DNA of 18,477 bases. Origin: Planctomycetota bacterium (GTDB taxonomy: Bacteria > Planctomycetota > Phycisphaerae > Phycisphaerales > UBA1924). Under the pieces are notes generated by a model, which saw only the letters and a program-made list of their open reading frames with translations, was not told where the DNA came from and ran no database searches. The stretch covers positions 1-18,477 of the forward strand of contig JAEYUO010000050.1 in the NCBI GenBank assembly GCA_023432465.1, given 5' to 3'. Shown one piece after another: positions 1 through 6,813 of this stretch. The position numbers were made by a program, and so were the translations under genes. How positions within the stretch are numbered: the stretch's first letter is position 1; every line of letters begins with the position of its first letter.

Positions 1-374
1 GGTTAAAGAGGGGCAGGGCGGGCGAGAGGGTGGCCACGGATGGGCACGGATGAGGAGGAGCTCAACGCGAAGGTCACGACGGGCGCGAAGAGTGAGGGGT
101 AAGGGGGTGAGGATCGCGCCGGGGAGCCACGCGCATGCGGTGCGTCGTTGTGGGGTGCGGCGGGCTCAGGTAGACTTGGAGGAATGGGCCGCGAGGAGCT
201 GGATAGAACGGGGGATCAAGAGCACGGGCCCCGCTTCGAAGACTCGGCGGGACCCGTGGCACGTCGGACAGGGAGAAGCGGACTGACCGTGCCACCCGCC
301 GCTCGATCAATGTGCACCCCCTACCCCATGCGTTGGGCGGCCGACCCTCACTCCGATACCGTGGTGAACTAACT
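1..374. other. Gene-free left edge with degenerate repeats
   Basis: I see no convincing gene here. Short ORFs across it are Arg/Pro/Ser-rich, low-complexity translations typical of GC-rich noncoding DNA. The first 92 bases hold tandem 10-nt units (listed separately). An 8-bp inverted repeat (256-263 GTGGCACG against 288-295 CGTGCCAC, 24-nt loop) has no T run and is not called as a terminator. The region may contain the 5' control sequences of the gene at 375, but I cannot point to a clear promoter. Confidence 0.5.
32..92 (+). repeat. Composite short tandem repeat (CACGGATG + CGCGAAG units)
   Basis: Positions 32-53 carry two copies of a 10-nt unit of the type CCACGGATGG/GCACGGATGA. They are followed at about 61-92 by degenerate units of the type ACGCGAAGG/GGCGCGAAGA. 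A second composite with the same two unit types lies at 7890-7963 in the opposite unit order. Such CACGGATG and CGCAGAG/CGCGAAG arrays are, as I recall, common gap-filling repeats in planctomycete and other environmental genomes. Function is unknown. Confidence 0.6.
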
Positions 375-1304
375 ATGTTTATACGAACATGTTGCATATT
401 GTTGACTATGACGATGCTGTGTGGACTCGGCAACAAGCAGCCCACGTCTACGGCACAGCCGGCGCCATCCGAAAGTCCGCCGCTCAACCTTCGATCTGTC
501 CGGCCTGATTCGACTTTCATCTTTCGCGGCGATCCTCTCGCCCAAACGCGGCGACATTGGCCGATCGGGTCGACGATCTCGATGCGGCTGTTTGCGCCAT
601 CGCCGCAAAACATTCCTGCGGCCTCACTTTGCCAACTTAGAGTGATTCCGGACCATGACGCCCTAAGGCCTGCTATGAAGGCATGTAATGCGTTTCGTGG
701 TGCACCTGATGTGGATCTTCAGTGGACAGATGATGTTGTTGAAATCGGGATGTTGCCAATCGGAAAGCATAAGATCCAGTTCGACGTTTCGCTTGTCGCG
801 CAGAGGCTCAACGCAAATGGTGAGGAAGGTGCTGTTGAAGTCGTTTGGCGCACAGCATGGGTGCATGAGTTCGAAGTCGCAGGGGAGGCTGTGGACGTGA
901 TGCGATGCGCCCTCGGACCCAAGGACTCACAAGAACTGGAAGATCAACTGTCAGTTGGAGTTGTGATCGAGGGGGAACGAGCTCGATTTTTCGCAAGCAT
1001 GGGACCTGACCAAACTAAATTCAAGGGTGCGACCGTCGCGCTGCGTGTTGAGTTTCGACGTGGCGACAAGAAGATCGGAGATAGCCGGATCTGGTTTTCG
1101 CCGGCACCAAATGGCATCCCCTACAACTTCTCGCCAGCAAAGATCGACGGCGAGGCGGGAAAGGCTGAGACATGGAGTTTAACCGACATCTCAATTGTGC
1201 TCACTGGCGACAGGGAGTGGGCGCTCCGCGACTACGAGTCTATACAATGTTGGGAAGGAACGATGTTGTTATGTCAAGACAGGTTTAGGGTTGTCCGACG
1301 CTGA
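375..1304 (+). CDS. Secreted or lipid-anchored hypothetical protein, 309 aa
   Basis: I do not recognise a family. ATG 375 is chosen because it begins a plausible export signal (MFIRTCCILL, then a short hydrophobic stretch to C16-G) followed by a Pro/Ser/Thr/Ala-rich linker. An upstream in-frame ATG at 312 would add 21 residues ahead of that signal and is less likely. The C at residue 16 might be a lipobox cysteine, but TMLC is not canonical. The mature part alternates beta-type segments and has several Cys (near residues 85, 103, 178, 286 and 295), suggesting an extracytoplasmic beta-rich fold. Base use is clearly more AT-rich than in downstream genes, with many A/T third positions, consistent with recent acquisition. 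It sits next to decayed RHS and RhuM sequences, which supports an accessory origin. Confidence 0.7.
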   Translation: MFIRTCCILLTMTMLCGLGNKQPTSTAQPAPSESPPLNLRSVRPDSTFIFRGDPLAQTRRHWPIGSTISMRLFAPSPQNIPAASLCQLRVIPDHDALRPAMKACNAFRGAPDVDLQWTDDVVEIGMLPIGKHKIQFDVSLVAQRLNANGEEGAVEVVWRTAWVHEFEVAGEAVDVMRCALGPKDSQELEDQLSVGVVIEGERARFFASMGPDQTKFKGATVALRVEFRRGDKKIGDSRIWFSPAPNGIPYNFSPAKIDGEAGKAETWSLTDISIVLTGDREWALRDYESIQCWEGTMLLCQDRFRVVRR

Positions 1305-1339
1305 GACTGGCCATCGGCCGGTGGCATGACAACGCGTGA

Positions 1340-1512
1340 ACTACTCAGCGACAGCGAGTCCTCTTCTCTAGGACGTACCGAAACATCGACGAGTTCAACC
1401 GGTCGACGCGGAGCACGGGGGGAGCGGCGCGTTCTACGATGTCGCGATCAGCTACGACGAGTCCTGCAACATCACGGCAGGCGGCATGGCCGATGAAACT
1501 CGCCGGTCGTGA
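1340..1512 (+). pseudogene. Decayed RHS/YD-repeat-like fragment
   Basis: Two adjoining + frames read like pieces of an RHS/YD-repeat protein. One frame (about 1358-1415) gives RTYRNIDEFNRSTRST. The next frame (about 1417-1512) gives GGSGAFYDVAISYDESCNIT and then stops at 1510-1512. The second piece resembles the YD-repeat core Y-x-YD-x-x-GN-I-T, with Cys replacing the usual Gly. The frame change falls in a G-run near 1413-1419. There is no start codon or full-length frame, so this is at most a remnant of a larger gene. It could be coincidental coding-like sequence; a profile search of the two frames would decide. Confidence 0.35.
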
Positions 1513-2019
1513 TGTGGCGTGGCAAGCGAGAGAGTGGCCAGGGGCACGGATGTCGCGGATGCGTTCGAGGAGCTGCTCGAAGTAGTCGCGCTGGCCGGGG
1601 CCGGGCGGGTTCTTGAGCCGCTCATCGTCCATGGTGAAGCCCTTCACCAGAAACTCGGAGAGGCGGGCGGTTGCCCACTGGCGGAACTGTGTGCCGCGGT
1701 GGCTCCGGACGCGGTATCCGACGGCGATGATGGCGGGGAGAGAGTAGTGCTCGATTTCGCGGGCGACCTGGCGGGTGCCTTCGGTTCGAACTATTCGATA
1801 TTGTCGAATAGTTGCCGCGGGGTCGAGTTCTCCCTCAGCGTAAAGCTCGCTCAAATGGTGGTTTACCGTGTTAACCCCGATCTGGAACAGCTCGGCCATG
1901 AGTGCCTGCGAGAGCCACAGGGTTTCGCCCTCGAAGCGGCATTCGATGCGGGTCCGGCCATCCTCGGTCTGGTAGAGGATGATGCCGGGGTTTGATGGAT
2001 CGGGAGCGGGGTCAGGCAT
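1345..2019 (-). pseudogene. RhuM-family protein, 3'-truncated
   Basis: From ATG 2019, residues 25-159 match the conserved N-terminal half of the RhuM (virulence_RhuM) family: LWLSQALMAELF, then NTVNHHLSELY, EGTRQVAREIEHY, AIIAVGYRVRSHRGTQFRQW and LVKGFTMDDERLKNP, then YFEQLLERIRDIRA ending near base 1543. Family members normally run on to roughly 320-350 residues with a conserved C-terminal half. Here the frame continues to base 1345 with 65 unrelated residues encoded antisense to the RHS-like scrap. The simplest reading is truncation by a rearrangement at about 1515-1543. RhuM proteins are named from a Salmonella pathogenicity-island gene, often occur in mobile or accessory regions, and have no settled biochemical role. 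The N-terminal part resembles a DNA-binding helix-turn-helix. Function is probably lost. Confidence 0.8.
1789..1813. repeat. Perfect 10-bp inverted repeat inside RhuM
   Basis: AACTATTCGA (1789-1798) pairs with TCGAATAGTT (1804-1813) around a 5-nt loop. It lies in the coding region for the TIRQYRIV segment and is much more AT-rich than its surroundings. It could form a hairpin in DNA or mRNA. Confidence 0.7.
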
Positions 2020-2090
2020 GCTGGGAATAGGTTACCAGTTCCGGCAGCGTGGATGCCGGGGTGGCGAATGGCCAGCGTGGCAGAAGAGTG

Positions 2091-2141
2091 CCCCCTCAGT
2101 CTCGCTTCGCTCGACAGCTCCCCCGGCGGGGACGGGGGAGC
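2091..2141. repeat. Hairpin-bearing dispersed repeat downstream of argS
   Basis: The element starts CCCCCTCAGTCTCGCTTCGC and contains GCTCCCCC (2117-2124) paired with GGGGGAGC (2134-2141) around a 9-nt loop. It is 44 bases past the argS stop codon on that gene's transcript side. No T run follows, so it is not a classic intrinsic terminator, but a GC-rich stem here could still stop or protect the argS transcript. I recall similar elements recurring between genes in many GC-rich environmental genomes; this is from memory and was not searched. The rest of 2020-2184 shows nothing else. Confidence 0.5.
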
Positions 2142-2184
2142 GGGCACCGAGGTCGCCGGGCCGATCTCGGTGGTACAAACATGA

Positions 2185-4068
2185 TCACATCCGCTCCACG
2201 GACTTGATGCCGAGGATGGAGAGGCCATCGGCCATCACACGATCCGTCAGCGCGCAGAGGCGCAGGCGGCTGTCGCGCAGGGATTCGGTCTCGGCGGTGA
2301 GGACCTGGCAGTTGGTGACAAAGGTGCTGAAGGTCTGCGCGAGGTCGAAGAGGAACTGGCAGAGGCGGTGTGGTTCGAGGGCCTCGGTGACGCCGCGGAT
2401 CGCGTTGGGGTAGCGCAGGAGCGCGAGGGCGAGTTGGCGCTCTTCGGGAGTGTTGAGGTTGAAGGCCGCGCCGCCGCCATTGTTCCCTGCCGCGGCAGAG
2501 ACAACTGGTGCACCGAAGCGTTCGATCGCCTTGCGGAAGATGCTGCGGATTCGGACGAGGGCGTACAGGAGGTAGGGGCCGGTGTTGCCCTCGAAGGCGA
2601 GCATGCGGTCGAAGGAGAAGACGTAGTCCTTGGCACGGTCGTTGGAGAGATCGGTGTACTTGATCGCGGCCATGGCGACGGATTCGGAGACGTGTGCGGC
2701 TTCATCGCCGGTGAGGTCGGGGTTCTTCTCGCGGACGGCCGCGGCGGCGCGGGTGATGGCTTCGTCGAGCAGGTCGCTGAGCTTGACGTTCTCGCCGGAG
2801 CGGGTTTTGAAGGGCTTGTTGTCGGGGCCGAGGACCATGCCGAAGGCGGCGTGCTCGAGGCGCGAGGGTGTCGATGCGCCGGGTTTCGTGGCGAAGCCCG
2901 CGCGGGTTGCGCTGGCGAAGACCTGCTTGAAGTGGAGGCCCTGGCGTGCATCGACGCAGTAGATGACGCGGTCGGCGCCGAGCTTCTGCACGCGGCGACG
3001 GATCGCGGCCATGTCGGTGGTGGCGTAGAGGAAGCCGCCGCCGCCCTTTGGGGACTTGCGGATGATGGTGGGCTCTTCGATTCCTTCGTTGCGGATGATG
3101 AGCGCGCCCTCGGACTCTTCGGCGATGCCGCGGCGGACGAGCTCATCGACCATGGGCGCCAGTTCTTCGGCGTACGACGATTCGCCGGCGGAGTGCTCGG
3201 CGGTGACGTTGGCGCCGAGGCGCGCGCAGACGGCGAGGCACTCGGCCATGGTGACATCGGCGATGCGCTTCCAGACGGCGAAGGTCTCGGGCTCGTGGGA
3301 CTGGAGAGCGACGAGGGTGGATTTGGCGCGGGCGAGGGATTCGTGTGCGCCGCTGGTTTGTTCTTCGAGTTCGGCGAGGGCCTTGGGGCCGAGGCCGAAC
3401 TTCTTTGCGGCGGCGAGGCCGCGATCGTCCGCGGCGGCTTCGCGCTGGGCGTCCTTGTAGAGCTTCTCGATGGCGTCGAGGTTGAGGGCGGAGATGTTGT
3501 TGCCGGCGCGTTGGAGGTCGAGGAGGCGCGCGGTGACCATGGCGATGGGGAGGCCCCAGTCGCCGACGTGGTTCTGGCGGAGGACGCGGTTGCCGGTGCG
3601 CTCGAAGGTGCGGGCGAGTGCATCGCCGATGACGACGGCGCGGAGGTGGCCGACGTGCATTTGCTTGGCGAGATTGACGCCGCAGAGATCGACGACGACG
3701 GTGTGCGCAGGCGCGGCGGAGTCGGGGGGGTCGATGCCCAAGGCGGGGGTATCGAAGGTGGAGAGGAGGTTGGCGAGGGCATCGGGGCGGAGGGCGATGT
3801 TGATGAAGCCGGGTCCGGCGATGCTGGCGGGGGTGAAGGGGAGGGCGATGTCGTCGACCTTGACAGCGGCGATGATGGCCTGGGCGACGTCGCGCGGGGG
3901 CTTGCCGATGGCCTTGGCGAGGGACATGGCGGCGTTGCACTGGAAGTCGCCGAACTTGGGGTTCTGGGTGGACTTGATGAGCGGGTCCACTTCGCCGGCA
4001 TCGGGGAATGCGGCGGCGATGGCGGCGGCGAAGCGGTCGTTGAGGAGTTGGATGGGATCGAAGGGCAT
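2185..4068 (-). CDS. argS: Arginyl-tRNA synthetase
   Basis: This cytoplasmic class I aminoacyl-tRNA synthetase charges tRNA-Arg using ATP. The 627-aa frame has the expected order. An N-terminal tRNA-recognition domain (about 1-115) includes NPKFGDFQCN. The Rossmann catalytic core follows with the HIGH-type signature H138-V-G-H141. The late-core stretch GPDNKPFKTRSGENVKLSD matches the KMSKS-less form seen in E. coli ArgS. A C-terminal all-alpha DALR anticodon-binding domain ends in KSVERM. The ATG at 4068 gives a normal-length protein. The stretch before HVGH reads DLCGVNLAKQ where homologues usually have a Ser-(Ala/Pro)-Pro-Asn-type sequence, a mild deviation. Divergent from the cyclodeaminase gene, with 83 bp between start codons for both promoters. 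Long frames on other strands here are codon-bias shadows. Confidence 0.97.
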   Translation of the reverse strand: MPFDPIQLLNDRFAAAIAAAFPDAGEVDPLIKSTQNPKFGDFQCNAAMSLAKAIGKPPRDVAQAIIAAVKVDDIALPFTPASIAGPGFINIALRPDALANLLSTFDTPALGIDPPDSAAPAHTVVVDLCGVNLAKQMHVGHLRAVVIGDALARTFERTGNRVLRQNHVGDWGLPIAMVTARLLDLQRAGNNISALNLDAIEKLYKDAQREAAADDRGLAAAKKFGLGPKALAELEEQTSGAHESLARAKSTLVALQSHEPETFAVWKRIADVTMAECLAVCARLGANVTAEHSAGESSYAEELAPMVDELVRRGIAEESEGALIIRNEGIEEPTIIRKSPKGGGGFLYATTDMAAIRRRVQKLGADRVIYCVDARQGLHFKQVFASATRAGFATKPGASTPSRLEHAAFGMVLGPDNKPFKTRSGENVKLSDLLDEAITRAAAAVREKNPDLTGDEAAHVSESVAMAAIKYTDLSNDRAKDYVFSFDRMLAFEGNTGPYLLYALVRIRSIFRKAIERFGAPVVSAAAGNNGGGAAFNLNTPEERQLALALLRYPNAIRGVTEALEPHRLCQFLFDLAQTFSTFVTNCQVLTAETESLRDSRLRLCALTDRVMADGLSILGIKSVERM

Positions 4069-4140
4069 GGGGCGGATGGTAGAGGGGAGGGCGGCGAGCG
4101 GGTGCGGGCAGCGCTCGACCTAGGCTCATGCGAGGCGAAC

Positions 4141-4147
4141 AGGAGGT
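4141..4147 (+). promoter_or_regulatory. Strong Shine-Dalgarno, AGGAGGT
   Basis: AGGAGGT ends 4 nt before ATG 4152. It decides the cyclodeaminase start against the upstream in-frame ATG at 4128. It is one of very few clear ribosome-binding sites in the window. Confidence 0.75.
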
Positions 4148-4151
4148 GCGC

Positions 4152-4763
4152 ATGGCTGGGTTTGGCGAGATGACGGTCGGTGGGTTCCTGGAGCAGCTTG
4201 GCGCGAAGACGCCTGCGCCGGGCGGCGGGGCCGCGGCGTGCATGGCCGGTGCGACGGCCGCAGCGCTGGCGCAGATGGTGGTGGCGTATTCGCTGGGCAA
4301 GAAGAACTTGGCGGAACACGAAGGGCATCTGCAGCAAGCTTCGGTTGCGCTCGGGCGTGCGCGGCAGATGATGCTGAGATTGGCGGATGAAGATGCCGCG
4401 GCGTATGCGCTGGTGAATGAGTTGCAGAAGTTGCCGGAGGGTGATGCGCGGCGTGAGGCGGAGATGCCGGCGGCGGCGGAGGCTGCGGTTGCTGTGCCGC
4501 GGGCAGCGCTGGCGCTGTGTCTGGATCTGCTGCGGCTGGTGGAGAGCTTGTGCGGGAAGAGCAACAAGTTCCTGCGGTCAGATCTGGCGATCGCGGCGGT
4601 GCTGGGGGAGGCGGCGGCGAAGAGCGCGTGGTGGAACGTGAGCGTGAACCTGTCGCTGGTGGCGGATGAGGCGGAGCGCGGCCGGATCGCTGCGGAAGGG
4701 GAGCGGGCGTGTGCGAAGGCGGGGGAGATTCGGCGGTTGGTGGAGGGGGCGTGTGGGGGGTGA
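4152..4763 (+). CDS. Formimidoyl-tetrahydrofolate cyclodeaminase family protein
   Basis: This 203-aa protein belongs to the FTCD_C (cyclodeaminase) family. The family converts 5-formimidoyl-tetrahydrofolate to 5,10-methenyl-tetrahydrofolate plus ammonia, linking histidine or glycine breakdown to one-carbon metabolism. The sign is the N-terminal TPAPGGGAAACMAG (from about residue 20), matching the family's TP(A/T)PGGGS glycine-rich folate-binding stretch. A mostly helical remainder follows, with length close to stand-alone bacterial cyclodeaminases (about 200-210). There is no formiminotransferase domain and no histidine-degradation gene nearby, so the physiological substrate is uncertain. Helical homologues are also found in serine-cycle methenyl-THF cyclohydrolases. 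The start at 4152 is set by the preceding AGGAGGT. The C-terminus ends in Gly/Ala-rich sequence just before a G-rich repeat. Confidence 0.88.
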   Translation: MAGFGEMTVGGFLEQLGAKTPAPGGGAAACMAGATAAALAQMVVAYSLGKKNLAEHEGHLQQASVALGRARQMMLRLADEDAAAYALVNELQKLPEGDARREAEMPAAAEAAVAVPRAALALCLDLLRLVESLCGKSNKFLRSDLAIAAVLGEAAAKSAWWNVSVNLSLVADEAERGRIAAEGERACAKAGEIRRLVEGACGG

Positions 4764-4766
4764 GGT

Positions 4767-4795
4767 GAGGGGGCAAGGGAGCGAGGGGGCAAGGG
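4767..4795 (+). repeat. Tandem GAGGGGGCAAGGG repeat
   Basis: GAGGGGGCAAGGG occurs exactly at 4767-4779 and again at 4783-4795, a 16-nt period. It starts 4 nt after the cyclodeaminase stop and fills most of the gap to the next gene. Confidence 0.75.
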
Positions 4796-4826
4796 TGAGG
4801 TATGATTGCGTACTGGAGCGGCGCAA

Positions 4827-5054
4827 ATGACGTTTGAACGAATCACAGTGCATCCTGACGTCATGGGCGGACGGCCGTGCATTCGCGGTCTGCGTTTTCC
4901 TGTATCGCGATTGCTGGGGATGTTGGGCGCGGGACAGAAGGAAGAGGAGATTCTCGCGAATCATCCGGACCTTCAGTCGGAGGACATCCGAGCGGCGATT
5001 GCGTATGCGGCGGCCGTCATGGATGAGCGGGTGATCCTGCTCAAGTCCGCATGA
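4827..5054 (+). CDS. DUF433 antitoxin-like protein
   Basis: This 75-aa protein carries the DUF433 signature: ITVHPDVMGGRPCIRGLRFPV, then a helix-rich tail with EEILANHPDLQSEDIRAAIAYA. DUF433 proteins have a winged-helix-like fold and are usually antitoxins paired with a DUF5615 or VapC-like PIN partner. That partner follows directly, sharing the 4-nt overlap ATGA (5051-5054), so the two are probably translated together. ATG 4827 is preferred to an upstream in-frame start at 4806 because family members begin a few residues before the ITxxPxVxxGxPCIxG motif. Expected to repress its own promoter and neutralise its partner; this is known of related pairs and not shown here. Confidence 0.88.
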   Translation: MTFERITVHPDVMGGRPCIRGLRFPVSRLLGMLGAGQKEEEILANHPDLQSEDIRAAIAYAAAVMDERVILLKSA

Positions 5055-5425
5055 AGTTTCTTGTCGATCAACCAGTAAGCCCGCTGCTTGCGGCGTGGCT
5101 GCGAGCGGGCGGGCACGACGCGGTGCATGTGCGCGAGCGGGGGTTGTCGGCCGCGACAGACTCGTCGCTGGTTGCACTTGCGATTTCGGAAGAGCGGGTG
5201 CTCATTGCCGCCGACCTCGACTATCCGCGACTGATCGCTTTGAGCAACCTGGATCGGCCTGCGCTCATTCTGTTCCGAGCTGGGAACATCACCGACAATC
5301 AGATGCTGGCGTTGCTGCAGCGCGTGTTGCGCGAGGTTGAGTCGAGTCTGCTGGAGCGATCAATCTCGGTCGTCGATGAGTACTCGATCCGTGTGGCGTC
5401 GCTTCCTCTGAAGTCGCGGGATTGA
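5051..5425 (+). CDS. DUF5615 PIN-like toxin
   Basis: This 124-aa protein starts MKFLVDQPVSPLLAAWLRAGGHDAVHV, the typical opening of DUF5615 (PIN-like, Mut7-C-related) proteins with an acidic residue at D6. It keeps the second conserved region TDSSLVALAISEERVLIAADLDYPRL, with further candidate active-site acids (the D of TDSS and the D of AADLD). Such proteins are predicted Mg-dependent RNases and are the usual toxin partner of DUF433. The start overlaps the antitoxin stop as ATGA. Its end lies at or just before the phosphatase start. All expected acidic residues appear intact, so I take it as functional, though no DUF433/DUF5615 target is established from sequence. Confidence 0.88.
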   Translation: MKFLVDQPVSPLLAAWLRAGGHDAVHVRERGLSAATDSSLVALAISEERVLIAADLDYPRLIALSNLDRPALILFRAGNITDNQMLALLQRVLREVESSLLERSISVVDEYSIRVASLPLKSRD

Positions 5426-5469
5426 GCAGCAAGGGGTCTGGGTTCGCGAGAACCGCCGAAGGGGATGGG

Positions 5470-6813
5470 GTGGCATTGAACCTACACTTGGCCGTGCCTG
5501 AAACTGAAGTGCCCCAGAACCTTCGGATCGCGATCCTGCTCGAGATGCTTGAGGAGGTCAGCCGCGCCACGGAGCCGGAGCAGGCGACGCAGGCGTTTGC
5601 CGCGCGGATCGGGAAGCTGCGGCCTGTGGATGGTCTGGTGTCGGTGTCGGTCCGGGGTCTTGCGCCCGGGGAGTACAAGCTGACCCGGCGCGGGCGGAGC
5701 GCAGAGCCGGGGGGAGTGATCAAGCATCGGGTGGTGGACCCGTGGAAGAACTGGGAGCGGCTCTCGACGCACACGGGCGGGTTTCTGGGTGAGTTGATCG
5801 CGGCGCAGGAGCCGCGACTGCTGACGAACCTGGAGCTGCGCAATGACCCGGTGATCGGCGAGGACTTTGGGGACATGGGATCATGTCTGGCGATCCCGCT
5901 GTTTGACGGCGGGAAGATTCTGAACTGGACGTTTCAGTTCAAGCGAGAACCGCAGGGGTTCACGGCCGCGGACTTGGAGCAGCAACTGCTGCAGGTGAAC
6001 CTGTTTGGATCGATGACCAAGAATCTGGTGTCGATCGAGCAGATCAAGAAGCTCAATGAGCGGCTCAATGCGCAGTTTGAGGAGGTGGCAAGGGTGCAGC
6101 AGGCTCTGCTGCCCAAGGCCAATCCGCAGATCCCGGGGCTCGTGTTTGCGACGAGCTACCTGACCAGCGAGCAGGCGGGCGGGGATTACTATGACTTCTT
6201 CGAGCTTGCGGGGGGGAAGTGGGGGATCCTGATCGCGGATGTGGCGGGGCACGGGCCCGGCGCGGCGACGGTGATGGCGATGCTGCATGCGATCCTGCAT
6301 GCGCATCCGGGGATCGGTGAGGGGCCGGCGGCGGTGCTTGAGTATGCGAACCGGCGGCTGTATGCGGCGCAGATGGAGCAGTCGTTCGTGACGGCGGTGT
6401 TCGCGGTGTATGACCCGGCGACGCGGGTGCTGAGCTATGCGCGGGCGGGGCATCCGCCGCCGCGGTTGAAGGACACGCGGACGGGGGAACTGAGTGTGCT
6501 GGATGGGGATGGGGGCGTGCCGCTGGGGATCCTGGAGGAAGAGCGGCTGGTGCAGCACGAGGTGAGGCTGGAGCCCGGGCAGACGGTGGTGCTGTACACG
6601 GACGGGATCACGGAGTCGTTTGATCCGGAGCGGAGGATGTTCGGGACGGAGGGGCTTGATGCCGCGTTGACGCGGTGCACGGGGGAGCCGGACTGTGTCG
6701 TGGACAGCGTGCACCGCGCGCTGTTTGAGCACACGGGGAGCCGGACGCGGGCGGATGATCAGACGCTGGTGGTGTTCAAGGTGGTGGAGGCGGGCACGGA
6801 GGCGGCACAGTGA
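5470..6813 (+). CDS. PP2C-type (SpoIIE/RsbU-like) serine phosphatase with N-terminal GAF-like sensor
   Basis: This 447-aa protein has an N-terminal GAF-like region (about 20-190), a short coiled linker with QIKKLNERLNAQFEEVARVQQALLP, and a C-terminal PP2C/SpoIIE domain. Metal-binding acids are present in G237-G-D-Y-Y-D242, D257-V-A-G-H-G, T-D378-G-I-T-E and A-D429-D-Q. The domain keeps the RAGHPPP motif. This family dephosphorylates anti-sigma-factor antagonists in partner-switch signalling; no kinase or antagonist gene is in the window. GTG 5470 is favoured because GAAGGGGA lies just upstream. An in-frame TTG at 5422 would overlap the toxin stop (TTGA) and lacks a ribosome-binding site. The 3' end overlaps the next gene by GTGA, so the phosphatase and the Cys-cluster gene are translationally coupled. 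No membrane segment is seen, so it is probably cytosolic. Confidence 0.92.
   Translation: MALNLHLAVPETEVPQNLRIAILLEMLEEVSRATEPEQATQAFAARIGKLRPVDGLVSVSVRGLAPGEYKLTRRGRSAEPGGVIKHRVVDPWKNWERLSTHTGGFLGELIAAQEPRLLTNLELRNDPVIGEDFGDMGSCLAIPLFDGGKILNWTFQFKREPQGFTAADLEQQLLQVNLFGSMTKNLVSIEQIKKLNERLNAQFEEVARVQQALLPKANPQIPGLVFATSYLTSEQAGGDYYDFFELAGGKWGILIADVAGHGPGAATVMAMLHAILHAHPGIGEGPAAVLEYANRRLYAAQMEQSFVTAVFAVYDPATRVLSYARAGHPPPRLKDTRTGELSVLDGDGGVPLGILEEERLVQHEVRLEPGQTVVLYTDGITESFDPERRMFGTEGLDAALTRCTGEPDCVVDSVHRALFEHTGSRTRADDQTLVVFKVVEAGTEAAQ

Noticed and set aside
256..295. 8-bp inverted repeat as a terminator
   Set aside because: Loop of 24 nt, no T run and no gene ending upstream in the window.
1519..1995. 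+ strand 158-codon frame opposite RhuM
   Set aside because: Shadow of the RhuM coding region, with no family signal.
2247..4337. Long overlapping frames on both strands over argS (also + 2368-4173 and - 3143-4882)
   Set aside because: Compositionally extreme (Pro/Ser/Arg or Gly/Glu/Ala) shadows caused by GC-rich codon bias; argS itself is unmistakable.
5422..5469. TTG start for the phosphatase
   Set aside because: No ribosome-binding site, whereas GTG 5470 has GAAGGGGA just upstream; kept as an alternative because it would overlap the toxin stop.
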